Assembly (NCBI RefSeq): GCF_004364335.1
Contig: NZ_SOCR01000014.1
Coordinates: 1 to 64,000, forward strand
Source: Pseudomonas graminis
Lineage (GTDB): Bacteria > Pseudomonadota > Gammaproteobacteria > Pseudomonadales > Pseudomonadaceae
DNA: 64,000 nt
Direction of reading: 5' to 3'
The notes under the pieces: model-generated
The model's database searches: none
Told to the model about the DNA's origin: nothing
What the model saw: only the letters and a program-made list of their open reading frames with translations
Position numbers and translations under genes: made by a program
Shown here: piece after piece, positions 9,135 to 17,024 of the stretch
How the letters are laid out: every line of letters starts with the position of its first letter
Position numbering within the stretch: position 1 is the stretch's first letter

Positions 9135-9629
9135 ATGAATGGCATCGGTAAACGTTTGCGCCAAGAAAGAAAACGTCTGAAATTGACCCAGAGCGCACTG
9201 GGCGCCATCGGCGGTGTTGAGGCCAACGCCCAAGGGCATTACGAAAGCGGGCAGCGACTGCCCAGGGCGGATTATCTATTCAAGATCGCCGCCGCCGGCG
9301 TGGACATTACCCGCGTCGTGACCGGGATAGAGGCCTCGGCCCGCCCTGAAATGCACACGTTTTCGACGATGCAGACGAGTCAGGACACGGAGGCTTCAGC
9401 CGACCTCGACAGCTCGGAAAGCATGGTGAAAATCATCAGCCAGTTGCGACAGAGTCTGTGGATCACGGCAAACGCACTGTGCGAGGTGACTCGACTGGTT
9501 GACTCCGAAGCGCCGCGCTCAAGCGCCGATCATGTCGAAGATCACCTGAAGGTGTTGCAAGGCGATGCCGACATGTTCGCGGCACTCGCGCTGGCAAAAG
9601 TCCAGAAAGCTGCCCACGAAACCCACTGA
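9135..9629 (+). CDS. XRE-type helix-turn-helix protein
   Basis: The N-terminal ~60 residues (IGKRLRQERKRLKLTQSALG...NAQGHYESGQRLPRADYL) form a Cro/CI-type helix-turn-helix as in the XRE family. The rest is a helical, acidic region of unknown role, perhaps for oligomerisation. It is probably a DNA-binding regulator with an unknown target. AGGAGAAGG lies upstream of the ATG. The phage-like appearance could indicate transfer, but no other phage genes are adjacent. Confidence 0.75.
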   Translation: MNGIGKRLRQERKRLKLTQSALGAIGGVEANAQGHYESGQRLPRADYLFKIAAAGVDITRVVTGIEASARPEMHTFSTMQTSQDTEASADLDSSESMVKIISQLRQSLWITANALCEVTRLVDSEAPRSSADHVEDHLKVLQGDADMFAALALAKVQKAAHETH

Positions 9630-9696
9630 TCCCGATCAGCGTCACTGACAGCCGAACCTCTCAGATGGTAGCCTTGCGCCATCCAGGGAGGTTTCA

Positions 9697-10131
9697 ATGA
9701 TCAGATTTCCAGCGCTGCCCTCAGCGATCATGATGTTGCTCTTGTGCAACGTGGCAAACGGCGACGTCTTCAAGTGCGTCGCCGCCAACGGCGCCATCAG
9801 TTTCGCCCAAAGCCCATGCCCCACTTACGTTGGCGAATCCATCGTACAACGCCCGCCGCCGTCCCGGCTTTCCAGCGAGTGGGAAGAAACCGACTTCCCT
9901 TATCGCTTGAACAAGAACGCTACGGAGATTCTGCAAGTCAGCCGACGTAGAAAGCTGATCATCACCAACGAGCGGGAGATCGCCGATCGCCTGCAAAGCA
10001 TTCGCCCGCCTCCCCCCGGCCTCCCTTCGACTTGCGTTGCCCCGCGTTACGACAGCGCCTGCTTCGACCCCTCCGGCGGCCGTGTTCGTCAGCCAGTCAA
10101 AAGCGGCCTGATGAAATCCTCGGGAAACTGA
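9697..10131 (+). CDS. DUF4124-like secreted protein
   Basis: The 144-residue protein starts with a signal peptide (hydrophobic core IMMLLLCNVANG) followed by VFKCVAANGAISFAQSPCP, which matches the DUF4124 pattern of small periplasmic Pseudomonas proteins. Four or more Cys residues suggest disulfides in the periplasm. The C-terminal half is Pro/Arg-rich and unassigned. AGGGAGG precedes the ATG closely. Confidence 0.7.
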   Translation: MIRFPALPSAIMMLLLCNVANGDVFKCVAANGAISFAQSPCPTYVGESIVQRPPPSRLSSEWEETDFPYRLNKNATEILQVSRRRKLIITNEREIADRLQSIRPPPPGLPSTCVAPRYDSACFDPSGGRVRQPVKSGLMKSSGN

Positions 10132-10289
10132 CAGCGTTGCCTGCTTACTCACGGCTTGCCGCTTAAGGCTTGCCGCTCACCATTACTTCTCAATTTTCTG
10201 AACTAAGTTTTTACCCGCGCCGATGTGACGCCCCGTGAGAGCTGCTTAAAGTCAGGCCCCATCGCCAGAATCACAAAAACGAGCCGGCC

Positions 10290-10688
10290 ATGACCTCCAC
10301 TAACACCCGCCACGACGCCGTTCAACACGCCGCACAAACGCTCATCGACGCGTTCGCCAGCAACGACACGGATACCTACTTCGCCGCATTCGCCGAAGAC
10401 GCCACGTTCCTCTTTCACACCCTCCCTGCACCCCTGCTGTCACGGGCCGCTTACCGCGATGTGTGGGCGGGCTGGCAAGCCGACGGTTTCGCGGTGCTCG
10501 GTTGCCAATCGCGCAACGCGCACATCAGCCTCCAGGGTGATGTCGCGATTTTCATGCACGACGTCGACACCCACATCCGCTTCGGCGATGAAGAAAGCCA
10601 TTTCAGCGAGCGCGAAACCATTGTCTTTCGACAATACGACGGGCGCTGGCTGGCATGCCACGAACACCTGTCGGTGAAAACGGGCTAG
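10290..10688 (+). CDS. NTF2-like (SnoaL/YybH-type) domain protein
   Basis: The 132-residue protein has the cone-shaped NTF2-like fold pattern: a helix with LIDAFASNDTDTYFAAFAEDATF, then strands ending in YDGRWLACHEHLS. Such proteins can be small enzymes or ligand-binding domains and the fold alone does not give a function. It sits 200 bases upstream of a cytosine/purine-type permease on the same strand, but with a gap too large to prove an operon. Confidence 0.75.
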   Translation: MTSTNTRHDAVQHAAQTLIDAFASNDTDTYFAAFAEDATFLFHTLPAPLLSRAAYRDVWAGWQADGFAVLGCQSRNAHISLQGDVAIFMHDVDTHIRFGDEESHFSERETIVFRQYDGRWLACHEHLSVKTG

Positions 10689-10889
10689 CGCGGGCCTTCT
10701 ATCGCGGGGGCCGGCAACCAATGGCGAGTGGCCCTCAGAGGCTGCCGCCTGCACAACGCACTGCTTTACCTGATTCAGAGTCGCAATGCCGACCACTGCC
10801 AATGCCACGATCGGAGTCACCGGTCGAGATAACGGGCCTGCGCTTGTACGCTGGCCTTATAACAACACGACAGCGCGCAGGAACATCCC

Positions 10890-12392
10890 ATGGCTCACCC
10901 CACCACCACGATCGAAACCTTCGGGGTCGAACAGATCCCCGATCATCAGCGCGACGCTGCGCCCCTCGACCTGTTTCGTCTGACCTTCGGCGGCGCCAAC
11001 ACCTTTGCCACAGCAGTGTTGGGCAGCTTTCCAGTGCTGTTCGGCCTGTCGTTCCAGGCCGGCGTCTGGGCCATCCTGCTGGGCATCGTGCTCGGGTCGA
11101 TCATCCTTGCGCCGATGGGCCTGTTCGGCGCCCTCAACGGCACCAATAACGCGGTTTCTTCCGGCGCGCACTTTGGCGTCCACGGGCGCATCGTCGGCTC
11201 GTTTCTATCGCTGCTCACGGCGGTGGCGTTCTTCTCGCTATCAGTCTGGAGCTCGGGCGATGCGTTGATCGGCGGGGCGAAACGCATGGTCGGCCTGCCG
11301 GAAAACGACATCACCCTGGCGTTGGCCTACGGTGTTTTCGCCGTGCTGGTGCTGGTGGTGTGCATCTACGGTTTCCGTTTCATGCTGTGGGTCAACAAGA
11401 TCGCGGTGTTCGCTTCAAGCCTGCTGTTCCTGCTGGGTATCTTCGCCTTCAGTGGCAGCTTCGATGCGGGTTTTGCCGGTACGGTCAATCGTGGCAGCGA
11501 AGGGTTCTGGGCGGCATTCATCGGCGCCGCGCTTCTGGCGATGAGCAATCCGGTGTCGTTCGGTGCATTTCTCGGTGACTGGTCGCGCTATATCCCACGC
11601 CAGACATCGAAAAAACGCATCATGGCGTCGGTGTTCCTGGCGCAGATCTGCACGCTGATTCCGTTTCTGTTCGGCCTCTGCACAGCGACCATCGTGGCCA
11701 CCCAGGCGCCGCAATACATCACGGACAACAACTACGTCGGCGGCCTGCTGGCAGTCTCGCCCAGCTGGTTCTTTCTGCCGGTGTGCCTGATCGCGATCAT
11801 CGGCGGGATGTCGACTGGCACGACGTCGCTCTATGGCACCGGGCTGGACATGTCGAGCATGTTTCCGCGCCTGCTCAATCGCGCCCAGGCGACGATTCTG
11901 ATCGGCATCGCTGCAATTGCCTTCATCTTCATCGGCCGTTTCGCCTTCAATCTGGTGCAAAGCGTGTCGACCTTCGCGGTGCTGATCGTGACATGCACCT
12001 CGCCATGGATCGTGATCATGGTCCTGGGCCTGATCGTTCGCCGCGGCTTCTATCACCCGGCGGACCTGCAAGTGTTCACCCGCGGCCAGAGCGGTGGTCA
12101 TTACTGGTTCGAACATGGCTGGAACTGGCGCGGTCTGGGTGCGTGGCTTCCGAGCGCGGCGGTGGGCCTGTGCTTCGTCAACTTGCCGGGACAGTTTGTC
12201 GGCCCACTGGGGAATCTGGCGAACGGAATCGACATCAGCCTGCCGATCACTCTGGGCCTGGCGGCGCTGTTGTACATCACCCTGCTGCGCACCTTTCCGG
12301 AACCGGTCGGCGTGTATGGCGCCCACGGTCCGCACCCTTTGTTGGGCGATAACGCGCATCGCAATGTGAAGAAGCCGATGGCGATCGGTTGA
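10890..12392 (+). CDS. NCS1 family nucleobase/cation symporter
   Basis: The 500-residue membrane protein has about 12 hydrophobic segments and NCS1 features: a conserved N-terminal FGVEQIPDHQR / LTFGGANTFATAVLG region and the family's GDWSRYIPRQTSKKR loop. NCS1 permeases carry cytosine, purines, hydantoins or related compounds with a cation. The exact substrate is not clear, since no catabolic enzyme gene is adjacent. A terminator follows, so it is probably monocistronic. Confidence 0.85.
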   Translation: MAHPTTTIETFGVEQIPDHQRDAAPLDLFRLTFGGANTFATAVLGSFPVLFGLSFQAGVWAILLGIVLGSIILAPMGLFGALNGTNNAVSSGAHFGVHGRIVGSFLSLLTAVAFFSLSVWSSGDALIGGAKRMVGLPENDITLALAYGVFAVLVLVVCIYGFRFMLWVNKIAVFASSLLFLLGIFAFSGSFDAGFAGTVNRGSEGFWAAFIGAALLAMSNPVSFGAFLGDWSRYIPRQTSKKRIMASVFLAQICTLIPFLFGLCTATIVATQAPQYITDNNYVGGLLAVSPSWFFLPVCLIAIIGGMSTGTTSLYGTGLDMSSMFPRLLNRAQATILIGIAAIAFIFIGRFAFNLVQSVSTFAVLIVTCTSPWIVIMVLGLIVRRGFYHPADLQVFTRGQSGGHYWFEHGWNWRGLGAWLPSAAVGLCFVNLPGQFVGPLGNLANGIDISLPITLGLAALLYITLLRTFPEPVGVYGAHGPHPLLGDNAHRNVKKPMAIG

Positions 12393-12412
12393 TATTCCGA
12401 CGCCGTTTGCCG

Positions 12413-12442
12413 AGGGCTCGCTGCACAGCGGGCCCTTTTTAT
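12413..12442 (+). terminator. Terminator after the NCS1 permease
   Basis: GGGCTCGCTG pairs with CAGCGGGCCC (one G-T wobble) across a short loop and is followed by TTTTTATTT. Confidence 0.8.
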
Positions 12443-12619
12443 TTGTCCGCAGTGGCGCTCTCACTTCAGCGGCCTGAGCCCGAGGCTACACCGACCGGCG
12501 GGCCGTGTGCCGCTGGCGCCAGTGATTCACATCACGCACAATCGCCGCTTGCCTCATTGCCCCAGCAGCATCCCACCCACAGCAACACGTCAGCTCGACC
12601 CACAGGAGATCACCCCCGC

Positions 12620-12913
12620 ATGAACGCAAACGACTGGACCGAAGCTGCCTTGGCGAAGTACATCGAGACCAATCCGATGTTGCAGGCTGAAATCCAGGAT
12701 TTGAGCCCGAAAGAACAGCAACAGCAGACCCTCTGGGCCTTCGAAGACGAAGCCGAAGCCCAGGGCATCCCGACCTGGGAGCTGGCGTTGACCTTTATTG
12801 CCGAAACCCCCGAGCAATTGAAGGAGCTGCGCCTTGCTGCGCACAAGGAAGCGGCCGAGGCACTGGACATGGACTGGGAAGAATACTGCGAACTGAACGA
12901 AGTCGAGGTTTAA
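12620..12913 (+). CDS. Small acidic protein, DUF6388-like
   Basis: This is a 97-residue acidic, helical protein. The pattern AFEDEAEAQGIPTWELAL and the C-terminal DWEEYCELNEVEV resemble a small Pseudomonas protein family that I recall as DUF6388; no function is known. The start at 12620 has AGGAG 11 nt upstream. The frame stays open back to 12389, but that leader crosses the permease terminator and is not credible. Confidence 0.75.
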   Translation: MNANDWTEAALAKYIETNPMLQAEIQDLSPKEQQQQTLWAFEDEAEAQGIPTWELALTFIAETPEQLKELRLAAHKEAAEALDMDWEEYCELNEVEV

Positions 12914-13045
12914 CCGACCCGCTCCCTCTCAGGGTCGCCAGCGTCGGCGACCCGACCCCTGACTTGCCAGTCATCCTTTGCGCTTTACCTTGCCCTGCCG
13001 GGTGGGTAACGTCTGCGCCACTTCAAAACAAAAAGGACTCGCTCC

Positions 13046-13735
13046 ATGAGTGATTTGGTCGCCTATCAACTGGATGACGGCGTTGCGACGCTGACCCTGA
13101 CCAACGGCAAGGTCAACGCCATCAGCAACGACGTGGTCGCTGCGTTCAATGCCGCACTGGACCGCGCCGAGCAGGACCGCGCCGTGGTGATCATTACCGG
13201 TCAGCCGGGCATTCTCTCGGGCGGGTACGACCTGAAAGTCATGACCTCATCGCCGGAAGCCGCCATGGCCCTGGTCGCCGAAGGGTCCACACTGGCGCGG
13301 CGGATGCTGTCTTTCCCGTTCCCCATCGTGGTCGCGTGCGGCGGTCATGCCGTCGCGAAAGGCGCATTCCTGCTGCTGTCGGCGGATTACCGTATCGGTG
13401 TCGAAGGCCCGTTCAGCATCGGTCTGAACGAGGTACAAATCGGCATGACCATGCACCACGCCGGCATCGAACTGGCCCGTGACCGCCTGCGCAAAAGTAC
13501 CTTCGGTCGCTCGGTGATCTGCGGCGAGATGTTCGATCCAAAGGGCGCGCTGCAAGCCGGCTTCTTCGACAAGGTCGTCGCGCCGGAAGAACTCGCCGAG
13601 GCCGCGCGCACCGTGGCGCTGCAGATGAAGAAGATCAACATGCGCGCTCACAAGCAGACCAAGCTGAAAGTGCGCAAGGAATTTCTCGAGACCCTCGATC
13701 GGGCTATCGAGCTGGATCGCCAGATCCCGCTCTGA
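13046..13735 (+). CDS. Crotonase / enoyl-CoA hydratase-like protein
   Basis: The 229-residue crotonase-fold protein begins with the usual VATLTLTNGKVNAIS and keeps the first oxyanion segment (ILSGGYDLK) and the CGGHAVAKGAFLLLSADYRIG core. At 229 residues it is slightly shorter than typical hydratases (about 257). The catalytic Glu pair of hydratases is not obvious: the second position region reads NEVQIGMTMHHAG, so the reaction (hydratase, isomerase or hydrolase) is open. AAGGA precedes the ATG. Confidence 0.85.
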   Translation: MSDLVAYQLDDGVATLTLTNGKVNAISNDVVAAFNAALDRAEQDRAVVIITGQPGILSGGYDLKVMTSSPEAAMALVAEGSTLARRMLSFPFPIVVACGGHAVAKGAFLLLSADYRIGVEGPFSIGLNEVQIGMTMHHAGIELARDRLRKSTFGRSVICGEMFDPKGALQAGFFDKVVAPEELAEAARTVALQMKKINMRAHKQTKLKVRKEFLETLDRAIELDRQIPL

Positions 13736-13887
13736 GCAATCACCAACCACGCGCCGCATTCCTCGCGGCGCGCTTGCCCTGAAACATCCCGTTAAATTCC
13801 TGATCCCCCGCCCGGCCCATGGGCAATTGCCGATTCCAGTGCACATCCGTACACTGCGCGACTTTTCGCCTGCCGGGTGGTTTTTGC

Positions 13888-14643
13888 ATGCTGTTCGTAT
13901 TGCGTATGTTATTGATGGGCCTGCACTTTCTGGTCGCCGGCGCGTTGGGACTTTTGCTTGGCCTGTGCCGCCCGTTCAACCCTGACAACAGCCGCCTGTG
14001 TGCTCGCCTCTACGCCCTTCCCGCCATGCGCATCCTCGGGCTTCGCCTGAACGCGCAGCTCAACCCGCAGTTCGAACAGACCAGGCCCTGCGTCATCATC
14101 TGCAACCATCAATCCAACTATGACCTATTTGTGCTCGGCAACATCGTGCCACCGCGCACGGTCTGCATCGGTAAAAAAAGTCTCAAGTGGGTGCCGTTCT
14201 TCGGCCAGCTGTTCTGGCTGGCGGGCAATGTGCTGATTGATCGCGGCAACCCGCAGCGGGCGCGCCGCGCCATTCTCCAGACCACCGACACCCTGCAGCA
14301 CAAGGACACGTCCATCTGGGTGTTCCCCGAAGGCACGCGCAACAAGGGCGAAGAACTGCTGCCGTTCAAGCGCGGCGCGTTTCAAATGGCGATCGAGGCC
14401 GGTGTGCCCATCGTGCCCGTCTGCGTGAGCACCTACGTGCGCAACATGGATTTGAACCGATGGAACAGCGGCGAGGTGATCATCCGCACGCTGCCCGCCA
14501 TCCCCACCGCGAACCTGACCAGCGAAGATATCCCGCAACTCGTCGCGCTCTGCCACGCCCAGATGCAGACCTGCATTGCCAGCGTGGACACGCAAGTTCG
14601 CGGGTCCGCCGCCGCCATCCCAACAGACGCTGAACAGCACTGA
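13888..14643 (+). CDS. plsC: 1-acyl-sn-glycerol-3-phosphate acyltransferase
   Basis: This is a PlsC-family enzyme that adds the second acyl chain to lysophosphatidic acid at the inner membrane. Motif I is NHQSNYD (the HX4D catalytic pair) and motif III is FPEGTRN. An N-terminal hydrophobic helix anchors it. The start at 13888 gives a product of about 251 residues and begins directly with the membrane helix; an upstream ATG at 13819 adds a Cys-rich leader unlike the family. The ribosome site is weak. Confidence 0.87.
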   Translation: MLFVLRMLLMGLHFLVAGALGLLLGLCRPFNPDNSRLCARLYALPAMRILGLRLNAQLNPQFEQTRPCVIICNHQSNYDLFVLGNIVPPRTVCIGKKSLKWVPFFGQLFWLAGNVLIDRGNPQRARRAILQTTDTLQHKDTSIWVFPEGTRNKGEELLPFKRGAFQMAIEAGVPIVPVCVSTYVRNMDLNRWNSGEVIIRTLPAIPTANLTSEDIPQLVALCHAQMQTCIASVDTQVRGSAAAIPTDAEQH

Positions 14644-14735
14644 AAAAACCTGCGAACTCGTTCAAATCCGCCGACTCTGATCAGGGAGCGCGCTAAGCTG
14701 CGCGTCAGTTCTCCCTAAAAGAAGAAGCAGACATT

Positions 14736-15707
14736 ATGGGTCGAGTGGTTGCCGCTGCCGTTTACAGTGCGGGAAAGAAAGTCACCAACATTTCCCTCGA
14801 CGAGGGCGCGGCCTGGGCGGCGAAACCCGGGCATTTCGTCTGGATCGGCCTTGAGCAGCCAGACCTCGAACAACTGACCACCCTGCAACGGCAGTTCAAT
14901 CTGCACGAGCTGGCCATCGAAGACGCACTGGAGGTCCACAGCCGGCCGAAGCTGGAGACCTTCGGTGACGCACTGTTCATCGTGACTTACGCGCCGATCC
15001 GCGAGAACGGCAAGCTGATCTTCATCGAGACGCACATCTTTGCCGGCAAGGGCTACGTCATCACCTCGCGCAATGGCGATTCAAAGTCCTACGGCGTGGT
15101 TCGTCAGCGCTGCGAGGCCCGTCCGCTGCTGTTGGAGCACGGGGAAGATTTCGTGCTGTATGCGCTGCTGGATTTCGTTACCGAGAACTACCAGCCGGTC
15201 ACCGAGCAGATTCATTGCGAGCTCGAAGAGCTTGAGCATAACGTCCTGCGAAAGGACCTCAACGAATCCGACATCCACCGCATCCACGCCCTGCGTCGCG
15301 ACCTGCTGCGCCTGCGCCGCTACGTGGCGCCCATGGTCGAGATCGGCGAGGAACTGCAGAAGCTCAGCTTCCCCTTCATCGACAAGAACATGCGCCCGTA
15401 CTTCCGTGATGTGGAGATCCACGTCAAACGGCAGATGGAAGACCTTTCCAACCTGCGCGACATCGCCAGCCAGACCATCGAAATCAGCCTGCTGCTGGAG
15501 TCTTCACGACAGAGCCTGACCCAGCGCAAATTCGCCGCCTGGGCCGCGATTCTGGCCTTCCCCACCGCCATCGCCGGGATCTACGGGATGAATTTCCAGA
15601 ACATGCCCGAGCTGACCTGGCACTACGGGTACTACATGGTGTTGGGGGTGATCATCGGCGGGTGCGGGATATTGTTCGCGAGCTTCAAGCGGTCTGGGTG
15701 GCTTTGA
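14736..15707 (+). CDS. corA: CorA family magnesium/cobalt channel
   Basis: The 323-residue protein has a large cytoplasmic N-terminal domain with a long helix (LRRDLLRLRRYVAPM region) and two C-terminal helices. The first ends in the selectivity motif YGMN, followed by FQNMPEL, and the C-terminus is basic (KRSGWL). That is the canonical CorA layout for Mg2+/Co2+ transport, although some homologues carry Zn2+. A CorA-specific role cannot be separated from a ZntB-like role by eye. Confidence 0.88.
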   Translation: MGRVVAAAVYSAGKKVTNISLDEGAAWAAKPGHFVWIGLEQPDLEQLTTLQRQFNLHELAIEDALEVHSRPKLETFGDALFIVTYAPIRENGKLIFIETHIFAGKGYVITSRNGDSKSYGVVRQRCEARPLLLEHGEDFVLYALLDFVTENYQPVTEQIHCELEELEHNVLRKDLNESDIHRIHALRRDLLRLRRYVAPMVEIGEELQKLSFPFIDKNMRPYFRDVEIHVKRQMEDLSNLRDIASQTIEISLLLESSRQSLTQRKFAAWAAILAFPTAIAGIYGMNFQNMPELTWHYGYYMVLGVIIGGCGILFASFKRSGWL

Positions 15708-15727
15708 GGCTTTTGAATATGCCTACG

Positions 15728-15763
15728 ACTGTAGGACCGGCTTTAGCCGGGAAGAAGCCGGTC
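15728..15763. repeat. REP-type palindrome (GGACCGGCTTTAGCCGG)
   Basis: TGTAGGACCGGCTTTAGCCGGGAAGAAGCCGG-type element with the internal palindrome CCGGCT-TT-AGCCGG. The same motif recurs at 16032-16060, 40773-40786 and 40872-40892. Confidence 0.75.
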
Positions 15764-15838
15764 TGAGCACCCTCAATTTTGAGGCGTAGCGAACGTCACC
15801 TTGCCGTGTCCACACCCATCCCACTGAACGGATACGAC
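15734..15838. repeat. About 105-bp direct repeat, copy 1
   Basis: Runs from the REP core through CACCCTCAATTTTGAGGCG and on to the ATCCCACTGAACGGATACGAC end. The second copy is at 16038-16139 with about 10-15 scattered differences, mainly just after the REP core. Confidence 0.75.
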
Positions 15839-15843
15839 ACTGC

Positions 15844-15930
15844 GTAGGAGCCGGCTTGCTGGCGAACGCGGTCGGCCACTCACTGCTGCGGTGTCTGATC
15901 CAATGTCTTCGCCAGCAAGCCGGCTCCTAC
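15844..15930. repeat. Paired REP element with 23-bp perfect inverted arms
   Basis: The arm at 15844-15866 (beginning GTAGGAGCCGGCTTGC) is the exact reverse complement of the arm at 15908-15930, with a 41-nt spacer. An element with the same two arms is at 44000-44086. Transcribed, it would form a strong stem-loop in the corA 3' region. Confidence 0.85.
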
Positions 15931-16037
15931 GGACCTGATATCGGCCGTCAATTGGCGATGTCTGCTTCCCGGCTGAAGTAGGTCATACATGCGCGCTCAC
16001 ACCCGATTTCACTGGCTGCACGCGTCGCTTAGTGGGA

Positions 16038-16139
16038 CCGGCTTTAGCCGGGAAGAGGCCCCTTTGTGCACCTTCAATTTTGAGGCGTAGCGAACGTCGC
16101 CTTTCCGTGTTCACACCCATCCCACTGAGCGGATACGAC
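16038..16139. repeat. About 105-bp direct repeat, copy 2
   Basis: Second copy of the 15734-15838 sequence, ending 2 nt before the stop codon of the amidotransferase gene. It includes the REP core GGACCGGCTTTAGCCGG. Confidence 0.75.
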
Positions 16140-16141
16140 GT

Positions 16142-16864
16142 TTAGCTCACCGGCCGCTTGTTCGCCACAAACCGCATCATCCATTCCGCCACCGCCGTGC
16201 CGTGGTGGTCTTCTTCCAGGCTCGCAATGCCTTTGCCGTACACCTGCTCGCCCAGGGCGTCCTGACGGATGTCGAGCAGCGTGCGCGAGTAGTCGTGGAT
16301 GAATTCCGGATGCCCCTGGAAGCACAGCACCTGGTCGCTGATGTGATACGCCGCGAACGGGCAGAACTCGCTGGTGGCAATGACCGTCGCCCCTTCAGGC
16401 AGCGCAGTCACCTGGTCCTGATGGCTGATCAGCAGCGTGAGCTTGTCCAGCGCCGGCGTCATCCACGGCTGGGTCGGTGAGAGGTTGTAGTGATGAATGC
16501 CGACGCCCCAGCCTTGTGACGCGCGCTCGGTCTTCCCGCCCAGCAGCAGCGCCAGCAATTGATGGCCGAAACACACGCCGAGCAGCTTGTCGCCGCGCTT
16601 GTAGCGGTCGAGCAGATACGTCTTGAGGGTTTCGATCCACGGATCGGTGCCGAAGGAATCGGCCTTGGAGCCGGTGATCAGATACGCGTCGAACTGCTCG
16701 TCATCCGGCGGGTAATTGCCCTGCATGACGTTGTAGACGACAAATTCCGCAGGCACCGGCTGGCGGGCGAAGAGCTTCTCGAACATCCGCCCGTAACCCT
16801 GGTATTGATCGACCAGTTCCGGGCGAAGTACGTCGGTTTCCAGAATGCAGATGCGTAACGACAT
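16142..16864 (-). CDS. Class I glutamine amidotransferase-like protein
   Basis: The 240-residue single-domain GATase1 protein has the nucleophile elbow GVCFGHQ and the His/Glu pair in FQGHPEF. Stand-alone proteins of this type resemble the glutaminase domain of GMP synthase and include gamma-glutamyl hydrolases; the partner or substrate is unknown. The start at 16864 (MSLRIC) is preceded by AGGGA; the upstream ATG at 16906 would add 14 residues. It lies 160 bases downstream of the fad-type pair on the same strand, so co-transcription is possible. Confidence 0.83.
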   Translation of the reverse strand: MSLRICILETDVLRPELVDQYQGYGRMFEKLFARQPVPAEFVVYNVMQGNYPPDDEQFDAYLITGSKADSFGTDPWIETLKTYLLDRYKRGDKLLGVCFGHQLLALLLGGKTERASQGWGVGIHHYNLSPTQPWMTPALDKLTLLISHQDQVTALPEGATVIATSEFCPFAAYHISDQVLCFQGHPEFIHDYSRTLLDIRQDALGEQVYGKGIASLEEDHHGTAVAEWMMRFVANKRPVS

Positions 16865-17024
16865 AAAAATCCCTGAAGCGACAAAAGCGAAAATGCGTGG
16901 GCCCAAGCCTGCCTTGAAGGTCGGGGCAAGGCAAGGCCCGTTAAGGCGTTACGCCGTTGTCAGCTGAACCCACGCTGTACATCTTTTGGATGAACAGCCC
17001 TTCATACGCCACAACGAGGATTCG

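Noticed and set aside
13748..13770. Hairpin CGCGCCGC/GCGGCGCG after the crotonase gene
   Set aside because: It has no U-tract on either strand, so a terminator call is not supported.
15720..16140. CRISPR-like repeats
   Set aside because: The repeats are few, palindromic and unevenly spaced, and match REP elements; no spacers of regular size and no cas genes are visible.
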